Shown here: piece by piece, positions 35,008-45,479 of the stretch
Position numbering within the stretch: position 1 is the first letter of the stretch
Layout of the letters: every line of letters begins with the position of its first letter
DNA from: Sphingomonas lycopersici
GTDB lineage: Bacteria > Pseudomonadota > Alphaproteobacteria > Sphingomonadales > Sphingomonadaceae
Direction: 5' to 3'
Length of the DNA: 64,000 bases
Assembly (NCBI RefSeq): GCF_026130605.1
Contig: NZ_JANFAU010000007.1
Span: 183,970 to 247,969, forward strand
The notes under the pieces: generated by a model
Databases searched by the model: none
The model's input: the letters and a program-made list of their open reading frames with translations, nothing else
Told to the model about the DNA's origin: nothing
Translations under genes and position numbers: made by a program

Positions 35008-35436
35008 CTACGCCTGCTGGATATAATCCCGCATCGCCGCGGCGTCGGCCTCGATCCGCTCGATGCGATATTTCACCAGATCGCCGATCGAGACGATCCC
35101 GATCACCCGGCCGTCCTGCACCACCGGCAGATGGCGGATGCGGCGACGGGTCATCAGCGAGAGCGCGCCGAGCACCGAATCGCTCGGGTCGACGGTCACC
35201 GCCGGCGCGGTCATCACCTCGGAAACCGCGCGTCGCAATGCCGCGGTGTCGCCGCTGGCGAGCCCGGCGATCACGTCGCGTTCGGAGAACACGCCGACCA
35301 CCTTGCCGCTTTCGAGCACCGGGACCGCGCCGATGCGGTGCGCGGCGAGCAATGAGATCGCCTCCGCCACCGTATGCGTCGGGCCGACGGACACTACGTC
35401 CCGCCCCTTGTTGCCGAGGATCGCCGCGATCGTCAT
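35008..35436 (-). CDS. CBS-domain-pair protein
   Basis: A 142-residue protein made of two CBS motifs: VSVGPTHTVAEAISLLAAHR with AVPVLESGKVVGVFSERDVI, then VTVDPSDSVLGALSLMTRRR with LPVVQDGRVIGIVSIGDLVK. The pair would bind an adenine nucleotide and sense energy state. No effector domain is attached. The ATG at 35436 follows GGAGGGGACG, a strong ribosome binding site that decides the start against the one at 35475. Confidence 0.92.
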   Translation of the reverse strand: MTIAAILGNKGRDVVSVGPTHTVAEAISLLAAHRIGAVPVLESGKVVGVFSERDVIAGLASGDTAALRRAVSEVMTAPAVTVDPSDSVLGALSLMTRRRIRHLPVVQDGRVIGIVSIGDLVKYRIERIEADAAAMRDYIQQA

Positions 35437-35497
35437 CGTCCCCTCCATTGCTTTGTCGGGGTGGCAGCGTCTCACTTTTCCGGGCTAATGGCAAAGG

Positions 35498-35788
35498 ATG
35501 AACGATCAGCCGCCCGGTCTCGACGATCCCGATTACGCACTGTTCGCGTGGCGCCGCTTTCGCCGCATCCTCACCTGGGTCGGCGTGGTCGGGCTGATCG
35601 CCGCGCTCGTCTCGGTCTGGGCGCTGGGGCGGATCTACGGCCCGCTCGGCTGGGTCGCGACGCTGGCGACGATCGGCGGGGTGGTCGGCACCGTGCTGAT
35701 GGCCGGGGCCCTGATGGGGCTGAGCTTCCTCAGCTCGGGCACCGGGCATGACGAAATCGTCGATCGGCGCGAGGATCACGAAGACTGA
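35498..35788 (+). CDS. Small two-helix membrane protein
   Basis: A 96-residue protein with a polar N terminus, two hydrophobic helices (about residues 26-44 and 51-78) and an acidic C terminus (IVDRREDHED). I do not recognise a named family, although similar proteins appear in sphingomonads. It is divergent from the CBS gene and convergent with the DUF4167 gene, and a strong terminator begins at its stop. Confidence 0.7.
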   Translation: MNDQPPGLDDPDYALFAWRRFRRILTWVGVVGLIAALVSVWALGRIYGPLGWVATLATIGGVVGTVLMAGALMGLSFLSSGTGHDEIVDRREDHED

Positions 35789-35828
35789 AAAAAGGCCGGC
35801 CACGCGATCCGCGGGGCCGGCCCTTTTT
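35788..35828. terminator. Bidirectional intrinsic terminator
   Basis: A GC-rich stem, GGCCGGCC against GGCCGGCC, is flanked by a run of A on the left and CTTTTT on the right, so it gives a stem plus U-tract on both strands. It ends both the small membrane protein gene and the convergent DUF4167 gene. Confidence 0.88.
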
Positions 35829-35849
35829 GTCGTTTCGCTGCCGCGCGGC

Positions 35850-36611
35850 TCAGCTCGCGCTGGCCTCCGCATCGGCGGTGCGCCGGCGACGGGTGCGCGG
35901 CTTGGGCGCCTCGATCGGTTCGCCCTCGCTGGCGATCACGCCTTCGGGCGGCACCGCGAGTGCGGGGGGCAGGCGATCGGCGATCGCGTCGCTGCCCTCG
36001 GGGGCTGCGACACGCCGCGGACGGCCGCGGCGCGGCTTGGGCGCTTCGGCCGCTTCTGCGGCATCCGGCTCGGCCGCCACCGGCGCGGAGGCTGCTTCCT
36101 CGCTCACCGCCTCGGCCTCGACCGGGCGGCGATTGTCGTCGCGGCGGTTGAAGCGGCGCTCATCACGGCGGTTGTCGTCGCGACGGTCGTCGCGGCGATC
36201 ATGGCCGTTGCGCTCCTCGCGCGCCTCGCGGCGATTGTCGTCGCGCGGCTGTTCGTCGGCGCGGATCGCGTCGCTCTCGTCGCCGAAATCGTCGTCGAGG
36301 TCGAAATCGTCGCGCGGGCGGCGATCGCGGCTCTGGTTCTGCTCCTCGAAGCGACCGCGCTGATCGGCCAGCACGCGGAAATAGTGATCGGCGAACTGGA
36401 GATAATATTCGGTGTTGACGCGATCGCCCGAAAGCTGCGCGTCGCGGGCCATGTTGCGATATTTCTCAAGCAACTGGGCGGCGTTGCCGCGCGCACGACT
36501 GTCGATCCGGTTGCCGCTGTCGCGCTGACCCTGACCGCCACCACCGGGCGAACGCTGACCACCACCGCGGCCGCGACGACGGCCGCCGCCACCCTGTCGA
36601 TTATTGATCAA
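35850..36611 (-). CDS. DUF4167 domain protein with basic disordered tail
   Basis: A 253-residue protein. The N terminus is Gly/Arg-rich; residues about 35-88 form the conserved DUF4167 helix block (NAAQLLEKYRNMARDAQLSG and NTEYYLQFADHYFRVL). The remainder alternates acidic and Arg-rich runs and ends in AT-hook-like PKPRRGRPRR and PKPRTRRRR motifs, suggesting nucleic-acid binding. In alphaproteobacteria it regularly follows prfA and prmC, as here. It appears to start at TTG (36611), after GAGGACAG, since no ATG is suitably placed. The 266 bases before it hold no gene. Confidence 0.88.
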   Translation of the reverse strand: MINNRQGGGGRRRGRGGGQRSPGGGGQGQRDSGNRIDSRARGNAAQLLEKYRNMARDAQLSGDRVNTEYYLQFADHYFRVLADQRGRFEEQNQSRDRRPRDDFDLDDDFGDESDAIRADEQPRDDNRREAREERNGHDRRDDRRDDNRRDERRFNRRDDNRRPVEAEAVSEEAASAPVAAEPDAAEAAEAPKPRRGRPRRVAAPEGSDAIADRLPPALAVPPEGVIASEGEPIEAPKPRTRRRRTADAEASAS

Positions 36612-36877
36612 ATTACTGTCCTCGTCCTCGAACCCAAATTGGCTCTATTCCCGAAACAGGCGCCGGACGTGCCGGTGCAACATTCCCGGCCCGGTGCGAG
36701 GCGAATCATCGCCCGAACCAGGCCTGCCATTGGCCGCCGGACTACAGCGGCTTATGACGAAGATTGGGCAACCTGCCCGATATCAACTACTTGAGCTGAT
36801 CTAGCGTGCCCCTGTGGGCCTCTTAGCCGGTACAGGGGGTTTCTCAAAGCGAAATGTGTGTGCTCGGCCCGCCGGAT

Positions 36878-37696
36878 TCAAGGCGTGACGACGAGGCAAC
36901 GGTCCCGCCCGGCAAGATCGCGGCGCAGTGTGACATCGCAGCCAACGGCGCGGAACAATGCGGCGGCGCTCGCGCCCTGATCGGCGCCGATTTCGATACA
37001 CGCAACGCCTCCCGGTGCAATCTGGCGGCCAAGTAGCGGGGCAAGCGCGCGATAATCGTCGAGCCCATCCGCCCCGGCGAACAGCGCGCTCGCGGGTTCA
37101 TAGTCCGCTACCTCGCGCGGGAGGCTGGCGGCGTCGGCGATATAGGGCGGGTTGCACAGCACGAGATCGAATGCCTCGCCGGTGCCTTCCCAGCCCCCGG
37201 CGGCGATCGTCGCGCGGCCGGGGGCGATACGCGCGGCATTGGCGGCGGCGATCGCCAGCGCGGCGGGCGAGGCGTCCAGCCCGATCCCGCTCGCCGCGGG
37301 CCATTGGTCGAGTGCGGCGAGCAGCAACGCGCCCGATCCGGTGCCCAGATCGAGCACGCGCTTCGGCCCGGCGCTTCCCGTGAAATGCGCCACCGCCGCC
37401 TCGATCAGCGTCTCGCTGTCGGCGCGCGGGATCAGCACGCCGGGCGCGACGTCGAGGTCGACCGTCCAGAAGGCGCGGGTGCCGGTGAGATAGGCGACCG
37501 GCTCGTGCCGCGCGCGACGCTCGACCAGCGCGGCGAAGGCGGGCGGGGCGATGTGATCGCCGAGCGTCAGCAACAGCCGCTCGCGGGTGATGCCGAGCGC
37601 GTGGGCAAGGAGCAGTTCGGCGTCGAGCCGCGGGGTGGCGGAGAAGGAAAAGCGCGCGGCGGCCTCGGCCAGCGCGGCGCGGGCGGAGATCGGCAC
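36878..37696 (-). CDS. prmC: Peptide chain release factor N5-glutamine methyltransferase
   Basis: A 272-residue enzyme that methylates the GGQ glutamine of release factors. The N-terminal helical domain ends near residue 75; motif I is RVLDLGTGSGALLLA, and the catalytic NPPY loop is DLVLCNPPYI. PRADSETLIEAAV is the conserved pre-motif. It is encoded right after its substrate gene prfA. The start is a GTG at 37696, whose Shine-Dalgarno (GGGGAGGGG) is the 3' arm of the perfect hairpin at 37700-37721, so its translation may depend on ribosomes leaving prfA. Confidence 0.95.
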   Translation of the reverse strand: MPISARAALAEAAARFSFSATPRLDAELLLAHALGITRERLLLTLGDHIAPPAFAALVERRARHEPVAYLTGTRAFWTVDLDVAPGVLIPRADSETLIEAAVAHFTGSAGPKRVLDLGTGSGALLLAALDQWPAASGIGLDASPAALAIAAANAARIAPGRATIAAGGWEGTGEAFDLVLCNPPYIADAASLPREVADYEPASALFAGADGLDDYRALAPLLGRQIAPGGVACIEIGADQGASAAALFRAVGCDVTLRRDLAGRDRCLVVTP

Positions 37697-37699
37697 TAG

Positions 37700-37721
37700 C
37701 CCCTCCCCTTCAGGGGAGGGG
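37700..37721 (-). promoter_or_regulatory. Palindrome covering the prmC ribosome binding site
   Basis: The 22-base perfect palindrome CCCCTCCCC-TTCA-GGGGAGGGG begins two bases after the prfA stop. On the minus strand its 3' arm GGGGAGGGG ends three bases before the prmC GTG and is the only Shine-Dalgarno. A folded hairpin would hide it, and a ribosome ending prfA would open it. The same sequence is at 5257-5278. Confidence 0.7.
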
Positions 37722-37723
37722 AG

Positions 37724-38796
<1,073 letters not shown>

Positions 38797-38800
<4 letters not shown>

Positions 38801-40044
38801 GCGGCGGTGTGTTGCTCGAAGATCGTACGCGCCTGCGCGGCACCGGCGAATGCCTCGTCGAGCAGCTTGAAGCTGTGAGTCCGCGCGCCGTCACGCACGT
38901 CGAGCGAGACGATCGCGGCGGGCTTGCGTTCCATCGCCTTGCCGAAGCGCTTGCGCGGGCTGCCGGTAACGAACGGCTCCGCCGCGATCCCGGCGCGGCG
39001 CAACGCGCTGGTCAGCGCGCCGGCATCCTCCTCACGGTCGCGATTCTCGGCGACCACCGCGACATCGGGGCGCTCGGCCGCCGGCTCGTCGATCAGCATC
39101 GCGAGCCGCTCGACCCCCGCCGCCCAGCCGACCCCGGCGGTCGCCGGGCCGCCGAGATTCTCGACCAGCCCGTCATAGCGTCCGCCGCCCAGCACGGTGC
39201 CCTGCGCGCCGAGCCGGTCGGTGACGAATTCGAACGCGGTGTGGCGATAATAATCGAGCCCGCGCACCAGCCGCTCGTTGCGCGTCCAGGCGACCCCCGC
39301 CGCGTCGAGCCCCTTGGTCACGCTCTCGAAGAACGCGCCCGCCTCCACGGTCATATGCGCGTCGATTCCGGGTGCGGCGTCGGCGATCGGGCGATCGCGC
39401 GGGTCCTTGCTGTCGAGGATGCGCAGCGGATTCTTGTCGAGCCGCGCGATCGAATCTTCGGACAGGTCGCCGCGGTGCCGCTCGAAATGCGCGACCAATG
39501 CCGCGCGCCACGCGTCGCGCGTCTCGGCGTCGCCCAATGTGTTGAGCTGGAGCGTCACCCCGTCGGCGATGCCGAGCTCGCGGAGCAACTGATCGGCGAG
39601 GCACAGCAATTCGACATCGGCCGAGGGTTCGGGGGCGCCCAATATCTCGGCGTCGATCTGGTGGAACTGGCGATAGCGCCCCTTTTGCGGCCGCTCGTAA
39701 CGGAACACCGCGCCCGCGGTGACCAGCTTCAAGGGCGCAAATTGCTGCCACCCCTCGGTGATATAGGCGCGCGCGATTCCCGCGGTGAATTCGGGGCGCA
39801 GCGTCAGCGAATCGCCGCCCTTGTCGGGGAAGGTGTACATTTCCTTCGACACGACATCGGTGGTCTCGCCGATCGAGCGCGCGAACACCTCGGTCGCCTC
39901 GAACACCGGCACGTCGACGCGGCCGAAGCAATACAGCCGGCGAACGCGCTCGAACGTGTCGAGCACCTCGGCGAAACGGCGCTGCTCGGCGCCGAAAATG
40001 TCCTGCGTGCCGCGGACGCGATTGGGGGTCTGGATACGGGCCAT
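38797..40044 (-). CDS. hisS: Histidyl-tRNA synthetase
   Basis: A 415-residue class II synthetase. Motif 2 is visible as [20 protein letters not shown], the His-binding [15 protein letters not shown] region follows, and motif 3 is [14 protein letters not shown]. The C-terminal anticodon domain runs from about residue 325 to 410. It acts in translation in the cytoplasm and heads the hisS-prfA-prmC run. Confidence 0.97.
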
Positions 40045-40095
40045 GATGAATCTGGGTCCCTAGGCGAGGATCGGGCGCCGCGCTAGGTGGAGCAG

Positions 40096-40752
40096 ATGAC
40101 GCAAAACGATCATTCGTGGCGGATCGGCCAGCGCATCGCGCCGGTGCGCTTCCTCGTCTTCATGGCGATCATGGCGGCGGGGGCGACCGTCGCCTGGTCC
40201 TCCGGCTTCGCGCATGGGCGCGCCCTGATGATCGGTTTCGACGCCGGGGCAGCGTTTTTCCTCATCTCGCTCTGGCCGCTGCTCGGCGCCGAAACGGTCG
40301 ACATGCGCGCGCGCGCCCGCGCCAACGACGCCAATCGCGCCTGGCTGCTGGCGATCACCGCGCTGGTGACGACCGTCATCCTCGTCGTCGTCGCGGTCGA
40401 GACGACCGCGCCGCCCTCGGGCCATGTCATCGTGCTGACCATCGCGACGCTGGTGCTCGCCTGGCTTTTCTCCAACGTCGTCTATGCGCTGCATTATGCG
40501 CATCTCTATTATCTCGAGAGCGCCGGGAAAGATTCGGGCGGGCTCGATTTTCCGGGCGGGGGCGAGCCGCATTATTGGGATTTCCTCTATTTCAGCTTCA
40601 CGCTCGGCATGACGTTCCAGACCTCCGACGTCGGCCTCACTGCGCAGCGGATGCGGCGGGTGGCGATCGGGCAATGCCTCGCCGCCTTCGTGTTCAACAT
40701 CGGGGTGCTCGCCTTCACGATCAACGTGTTGGGCAGCGCGGGCGGACATTGA
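40096..40752 (+). CDS. DUF1345 membrane protein
   Basis: A 218-residue protein with five to six membrane helices, matching DUF1345: an N-terminal FLVFMAIMAAGATVAW helix, HYAHLYYLESAGKDSGGLDF after the fourth helix, and YWDFLYFSFTLGMTFQTSDV, a potassium-channel-filter-like loop typical of the family. The function is not established. I chose the ATG at 40096, after GGTGGAG. It is divergent from hisS. Confidence 0.88.
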   Translation: MTQNDHSWRIGQRIAPVRFLVFMAIMAAGATVAWSSGFAHGRALMIGFDAGAAFFLISLWPLLGAETVDMRARARANDANRAWLLAITALVTTVILVVVAVETTAPPSGHVIVLTIATLVLAWLFSNVVYALHYAHLYYLESAGKDSGGLDFPGGGEPHYWDFLYFSFTLGMTFQTSDVGLTAQRMRRVAIGQCLAAFVFNIGVLAFTINVLGSAGGH

Positions 40753-40805
40753 GCCGCGCGGCGCGGGCGGCTAGCCTTACCGTTTGTTCGGGGGACTGAC
40801 GTCTG

Positions 40806-42731
40806 ATGATTCGTATCGTTGTTGCCGCTTGCCTGCTCTCCACCGCTTCCATTGCCTTCGCCCAGGTGCCTTCGGGCAATTCCGCGCCGCAGCCGGTGCC
40901 CTTCGTCGATACGATCCCGGCGCCGCGCGACGAGGCCTATCCCGGCACGATCACGCTCAATGTCGACGCGACCGACACCACGCGCGGCATCCTTCGCGTC
41001 AAGCAAACGATCCCGGTCGCCAAGGCCGGGCCGATGGCGCTGCTCTATCCGAAGTGGCTGCCGGGCAATCACGCCCCGCGCGGCGAGATCGAGAAGCTCG
41101 CCGGCCTCGTGATCCGCGCCAACGGCAAGGTGCTGCCGTGGACGCGCGATCCGGTCGACGTTTATGCCTTCCACATCGACGTCCCCGCCGGGGCGAAGCA
41201 GCTCGACGTCGAATTCCAGTTCATCTCGGCGACCAAGGCCGATCAGGGGCGGATCGTCGTTACCCCGACGATGATCAGCCTCCAGCCCAATCAGGTCAGC
41301 CTCTATCCGGCGGGCTATTTCACCCGCCGCATCCCGGTGCGGATGAACGTGACCTTCCCGACCGGCTGGACCGCCGCCGGCGCGCTGCGCGCCAAGGCGA
41401 CCGGCAATGTCTGGGCCTATGAGCCGACCAATTACGAGATTCTGGTCGATTCGCCGCTGCTCGCCGGGCGCTACGGCCGGGTGATCCCGCTGAGCGAACG
41501 CGTGACGCTCAACGTCTTCGCCGACGAGCCGGGCGAGCTCGTCGCGACCCCGGCGCAGATCGACGCGCACAAGAGCCTCGTCGATCAGGCGATCAAGACG
41601 TTCGGATCGCAGCATTACGATCATTACGACTTCCTGCTCTCGATCACCGATCAGCTCGGCGGGATCGGGCTGGAGCATCATCGCAGCTCCGAAAACGGCG
41701 TGACCCCGGGCTATTTCGCCAAGTGGAACGAAGGGCCGGGGCGCCGCAACCTGCTGCCGCACGAATATACCCATAGCTGGAACGGCAAGTTCCGCCGCGG
41801 CGCCGACCTGTGGACGCCCGATTTCCGCACCCCGATGCGCGGTTCCTTGCTGTGGGTCTATGAAGGGCAGACGCAATTCTGGGGCTATGTGCTCCAGGCG
41901 CGATCGGGGCTCGTCTCCAAACAGGATACGCTCGATCAATATGCCATGATCATGGCGAGCTATGATTCGCAGCCCGCCCGGCACTGGCGCGATCTCGTCG
42001 ACACCACCAACGATCCGGTGATCAGCGCGCGCCGCCCCAAGGGCTGGCAGAGCTGGCAGCGCAGCGAGGATTATTACAACGAGGGGCTCCTCGTGTGGAT
42101 GGACGTCGATTCGCTGCTGCGCGAGCAATCGGGGGGCAAGAAATCGATCGACGATTTCGCGCGCGCCTTCTTCGGCGTCCGCGACGGCGACTGGGGCGAG
42201 CTGACCTATACGATCGACGATGTCGCGCGCACGCTCAACGCGATCCAGCCGTGGGACTGGAAGGCCTATCTCGAAAAGCGGCTGACCGAGCATGCCGCGG
42301 GCGCGCCGATCGAGGGCTTTGCGCGCAACGGCTATCGGCTGGTCTATTCCGATCAGGCGACGCCGGCGTTCCGCGACGGCGAGCGGACGCGCAAGGTGGT
42401 CGACCTGACCTATTCGGGCGGGCTGATCGTCGGCAATTCTCCCGGCAATATGGGGCAGTTGACCGGGGTGACCTGGGACAGCGCGGCGTTTCGCGCCGGG
42501 CTGACGATCGGGGTGACGATCACCGCGGTCAACAACGAAAGCTATACGCCCGAGCGGCTGAAGGCGGCGATCGCCGCGGCCAAGGGCGGCGCGGCGGTGT
42601 CGCTGCTGGTAAAGAAAGGCGACGAATATCGCACGGTTGCGCTCGACTGGCACGACGGGCTGCGCTACCCGCGCCTCGAAAAGATCGGCACCGGAGAGGG
42701 TGGTCTCGACAGGTTGTTGGCGCCGCGCTGA
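40806..42731 (+). CDS. M61 glycyl aminopeptidase family metalloprotease
   Basis: A 641-residue exported gluzincin peptidase. A signal peptide of about 20 residues ends TASIAFA. The zinc motif is H319-E320-Y-T-H323, and the third ligand lies in LLWVYEGQTQFWG about 35 residues later. A C-terminal PDZ domain is visible (WDSAAFRAGLTIGVTITAVN). This is the layout of bacterial M61 peptidases, which cut small N-terminal residues in the periplasm. It is complete, 53 bases after the DUF1345 gene. Confidence 0.94.
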   Translation: MIRIVVAACLLSTASIAFAQVPSGNSAPQPVPFVDTIPAPRDEAYPGTITLNVDATDTTRGILRVKQTIPVAKAGPMALLYPKWLPGNHAPRGEIEKLAGLVIRANGKVLPWTRDPVDVYAFHIDVPAGAKQLDVEFQFISATKADQGRIVVTPTMISLQPNQVSLYPAGYFTRRIPVRMNVTFPTGWTAAGALRAKATGNVWAYEPTNYEILVDSPLLAGRYGRVIPLSERVTLNVFADEPGELVATPAQIDAHKSLVDQAIKTFGSQHYDHYDFLLSITDQLGGIGLEHHRSSENGVTPGYFAKWNEGPGRRNLLPHEYTHSWNGKFRRGADLWTPDFRTPMRGSLLWVYEGQTQFWGYVLQARSGLVSKQDTLDQYAMIMASYDSQPARHWRDLVDTTNDPVISARRPKGWQSWQRSEDYYNEGLLVWMDVDSLLREQSGGKKSIDDFARAFFGVRDGDWGELTYTIDDVARTLNAIQPWDWKAYLEKRLTEHAAGAPIEGFARNGYRLVYSDQATPAFRDGERTRKVVDLTYSGGLIVGNSPGNMGQLTGVTWDSAAFRAGLTIGVTITAVNNESYTPERLKAAIAAAKGGAAVSLLVKKGDEYRTVALDWHDGLRYPRLEKIGTGEGGLDRLLAPR

Positions 42732-42814
42732 TCGTGCGGTGCGATTGGCGCGTGCGCATTGCCCCGTTCCGGGGGCGATGGCCTGCGCGCCGGCCGTGAA
42801 CGAAGAAGGACATC

Positions 42815-43354
42815 ATGCGCATCGATCTCATCCCCGTGGGCAAGAACCCGCCCGAGGACCTGAACGTGATCATCGAGGTGCCGACCGGCGGCGAACCCGT
42901 GAAATACGAGTTCGACAAGGAATCCGGCGCGTTGTTCGTCGATCGCATCCTGCATACGCCGATGCGCTATCCGGCGAATTACGGCTTCGTGCCGCATACT
43001 TTGTCGCCCGACGGCGATCCGCTCGACGCGCTCGTCATCTCGCGCTCGCCGTTCATCCCGGGCTGCGTCGTCCGCGCGCGCCCGATCGGTGTGCTCAAGC
43101 TCGAAGACGAGCATGGCGGCGACGAGAAACTGGTCTGCGTGCCGGTCGACACGACCTTCCCTTATTATACCGATGTCGGCGAGCGGCAGGATCTGCCCTC
43201 GATCATCTTCCAGCAGATCGAGCATTTCTTCAGGCACTATAAGGACCTGGAGACCGAGAAGTGGGTGCGTATCGGCGAATGGGGCGATGCCGCCGAGGCG
43301 CGCAAGATCGTGATCGAGGCGATCGACCGCGCCAAGAACGCCAAGGCCGCCTGA
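42815..43354 (+). CDS. ppa: Inorganic pyrophosphatase
   Basis: A 179-residue family I pyrophosphatase hydrolysing PPi to phosphate. The signature DGDPLDALVI supplies metal-binding aspartates, FVDRILHTPMRYPANYGFVP and the KDLETEKWVRIGEWGDAAEA tail match the bacterial hexameric enzyme. It is cytoplasmic. It follows the M61 gene by 83 bases with its own AAGAAGGAC ribosome binding site. Confidence 0.97.
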   Translation: MRIDLIPVGKNPPEDLNVIIEVPTGGEPVKYEFDKESGALFVDRILHTPMRYPANYGFVPHTLSPDGDPLDALVISRSPFIPGCVVRARPIGVLKLEDEHGGDEKLVCVPVDTTFPYYTDVGERQDLPSIIFQQIEHFFRHYKDLETEKWVRIGEWGDAAEARKIVIEAIDRAKNAKAA

Positions 43355-43366
43355 GCGAAAAGCGGG

Positions 43367-43714
43367 TTAGGCGCGCTTCGCCTTGCGCGGGGCGCGCCGG
43401 CCGGCGGCGATCGCGGGCGCGGCCCATTCGCGCATCGCGTCAGCATCATCATATACGTCATCGGGCGCGCAGCGGTAGTTCATCGTCTGCGGCGTGCCGT
43501 CGCGCATATAGGTGAAATATGCGCAGCCGGCGGCGTCCCATAAGGCGGCGCTTTCGGTATCGGCCTTGAACCACAGGGTCTCGTCGTCGACGATCGCGAA
43601 GACCACGCCGTCGAGATAGAGCACCGCCCCGCCCATCATCCGCCTTTTGGTCACCGTGCCGAGCGGGGCGAGCGCTTCCGCGACCCAATCGATCAGCCCG
43701 GCGTCGGCGCTCAT
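43367..43714 (-). CDS. TfoX N-terminal domain protein
   Basis: A 115-residue protein resembling the N-terminal domain of TfoX/Sxy: DWVAEALAPLGTVTKRRMMG, GAVLYLDGVVFAIVDDETLW, and FKADTESAALWDAAG. The C-terminal TfoX domain is absent, and a basic tail (RRAPRKAKRA) ends it. Stand-alone copies are common and uncharacterised; a competence role should not be assumed. Its ATG overlaps the SMR gene stop by four bases. Confidence 0.88.
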   Translation of the reverse strand: MSADAGLIDWVAEALAPLGTVTKRRMMGGAVLYLDGVVFAIVDDETLWFKADTESAALWDAAGCAYFTYMRDGTPQTMNYRCAPDDVYDDADAMREWAAPAIAAGRRAPRKAKRA

Positions 43715-44025
43715 GCGGTGGCCTTCAGCCCGGCGATGCACCCGACGATGCCGAGGATCAGCAGTCCGCGCACGGCGGTGAGCGGCTCGCCGAACCACAA
43801 TATCCCGACCATGACGGTGCCGAGCGCGCCGATCCCGCCCCAGACGGCATAGGCCGTGCCCATCGCGATCGAGCGCGAGGCGAGTTCGAGCAGCCCCATC
43901 GACAGCGTAACCGAGGCGAGGAAGCCCAAGGTCCACGGCACATTACGGAAGCCGTCGACATAACGCAGGCAGGTGGTGAACCCCACTTCGAAGCACCCGC
44001 CGACGATCAGCCACAGCCACGCCAT
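43711..44025 (-). CDS. Small multidrug resistance (SMR/SugE-type) transporter
   Basis: A 104-residue four-helix membrane protein. The first helix has the conserved Glu in LIVGGCFEVGFTTCLRY; GTAYAVWGGIGALGTVMVGI in helix three is the SMR signature. It is closest in pattern to SugE/Gdx proteins, which often export guanidinium. It acts as a dimer, and whether a single gene suffices is not shown. The ATG at 44025 overlaps the stop of the acetyltransferase gene. Confidence 0.9.
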   Translation of the reverse strand: MAWLWLIVGGCFEVGFTTCLRYVDGFRNVPWTLGFLASVTLSMGLLELASRSIAMGTAYAVWGGIGALGTVMVGILWFGEPLTAVRGLLILGIVGCIAGLKATA

Positions 44026-44507
44026 CAGCCGCGCCCCGCGAGCCGGACGAGCGCATCGCCCGTGACGCGCTGGACGGTCCATTCGTCCATCGCGGTCGCC
44101 CCCATCGAGCGATAGAAATCGATCGCCGGAGTATTCCAATCGAGCACCGACCATTCGAACCGCGCGCAGCCGCGATCGAGCGCGATTCCCGCGAGATGGG
44201 CAAGCAACGCCTTGCCCGCCCCCGAGCCGCGCGCGGCCGGGGTGACGTAGAGATCCTCCAGATAGATCCCGCGCTTGCCGGTCCAGGTAGAGAAGTTGTG
44301 GAAGAACAAGGCGAAGCCCACCGGAACCCCGTCGCGTTCGGCGATCAGCGCCTCCGCCGCGGGGGGCGTCGCGAACAAGGCGTCGGCGAGCATCGCCTCA
44401 TTCGCCTCGACGGCATCGGGCTCGCGCTCATAATCGGCGAGCTCGCGGACGAAGCGCAGGATCGTGCCGCAATCCTGCGGCGTGGAGGGACGGATCGAAA
44501 CGGTCAT
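44025..44507 (-). CDS. GNAT-family N-acetyltransferase
   Basis: A 160-residue GNAT protein. The acetyl-CoA loop is visible as LYVTPAARGSGAGKALLAHL, preceded by GIYLEDL, and EWSVLDWNTPAIDFYRSMGA is motif B. It resembles the spermidine/thialysine acetyltransferase-like group (ELADYEREPDAVEA near the N terminus). The substrate is unknown. It is the upstream gene of a three-gene overlapping set with the SMR transporter and TfoX-like protein. Confidence 0.9.
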   Translation of the reverse strand: MTVSIRPSTPQDCGTILRFVRELADYEREPDAVEANEAMLADALFATPPAAEALIAERDGVPVGFALFFHNFSTWTGKRGIYLEDLYVTPAARGSGAGKALLAHLAGIALDRGCARFEWSVLDWNTPAIDFYRSMGATAMDEWTVQRVTGDALVRLAGRG

Positions 44508-44517
44508 GCCGGGCTCA

Positions 44518-45447
44518 TTATCGTCTGGTGCGCTTGCGCGGAAGCGGCATCAGCACCGCCGAATCCGGCCCGGTCGCCGCGATATCGCGACGCCGCGCGG
44601 CATAGAGGCACGAAGCGATGATGATCGCGGCGCCGGCGAGCGTGAACGGCGACAGATGCTCGCCGAACACGAGAAAGCCGAGCGTCGCGGCATAGACGAA
44701 CGAAGTATATTCGGTCGTCGCGAGATAGCCGGTCTCGCCGTGGGCATAGGCCCAGCCGAGCAGGAACAGCGAGGCGGTGGCGAGCAGGCCGCCGGCCAAA
44801 ATCTTCCACCATTGCGCCGCCTCGGGCACCGCGAGCAACCACGGCGCGCCGAGCGCGAGGAAAGCGGTGACGATCATGCCCTGGAAGAAGGCGATCTCGC
44901 CCGGGCCGGCGGCCTGGCTCTGCATCCGCGCGACGACGAGGTTGACCGCATAGAGCAAGGCCGACGCGAGCACCGCGGCCGATCCCGCCAATGCCTCCGG
45001 GCCCAGCGACGCGCGCGATTCGCCCGCCAGCACCACCAGCACCCCGGCGAAGGCGGCGAACGATGCGCCGATCACGCGCGCGCCGACGCGCTCGTGGAGG
45101 AACAGCGCGCCGAGCAGCAACGCGGCGAGCGGCGCGATGTAGGAGAGCGTGATCGCCTGTGCCATCGGCACCCGCGCGAGCCCCCAGAAGAACAGCAAGG
45201 CCATCGCCGCGGTGATCGCGCCGCGAATCACGTGCAGCCGCATCGCGCGCCGTGTCGGCCGCGCGCGCCCGGTCGCGGCCCACGCCCCGAAGCCGAACAC
45301 CGCCGAGACGCCGGTACGCCAGATCAACGCATTATAGACGCCGAGCGCGAGCGTCAGCGACTTCATGAACGCGTCCATGATCGAAAACAGCCCGATCCCC
45401 GCCGCCGCGACGGCGAAGGCCAGCGCGGGGGAAAGCGGGCGATTCAT
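44518..45447 (-). CDS. EamA/DMT-family transporter
   Basis: A 309-residue protein with about ten membrane helices in two EamA repeats, the first ending near VPMAQAITLSYIAPLAALLL and the second near GYLATTEYTSFVYAATLGFL. These match S-adenosylmethionine-carrier-like and other drug/metabolite transporters. The substrate is unknown. It lies 10 bases upstream of the GNAT gene and may share its transcript. Confidence 0.9.
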   Translation of the reverse strand: MNRPLSPALAFAVAAAGIGLFSIMDAFMKSLTLALGVYNALIWRTGVSAVFGFGAWAATGRARPTRRAMRLHVIRGAITAAMALLFFWGLARVPMAQAITLSYIAPLAALLLGALFLHERVGARVIGASFAAFAGVLVVLAGESRASLGPEALAGSAAVLASALLYAVNLVVARMQSQAAGPGEIAFFQGMIVTAFLALGAPWLLAVPEAAQWWKILAGGLLATASLFLLGWAYAHGETGYLATTEYTSFVYAATLGFLVFGEHLSPFTLAGAAIIIASCLYAARRRDIAATGPDSAVLMPLPRKRTRR

Positions 45448-45479
45448 GCTCTTGGCTTAGCCGGCGGCGAAGCGGCGCG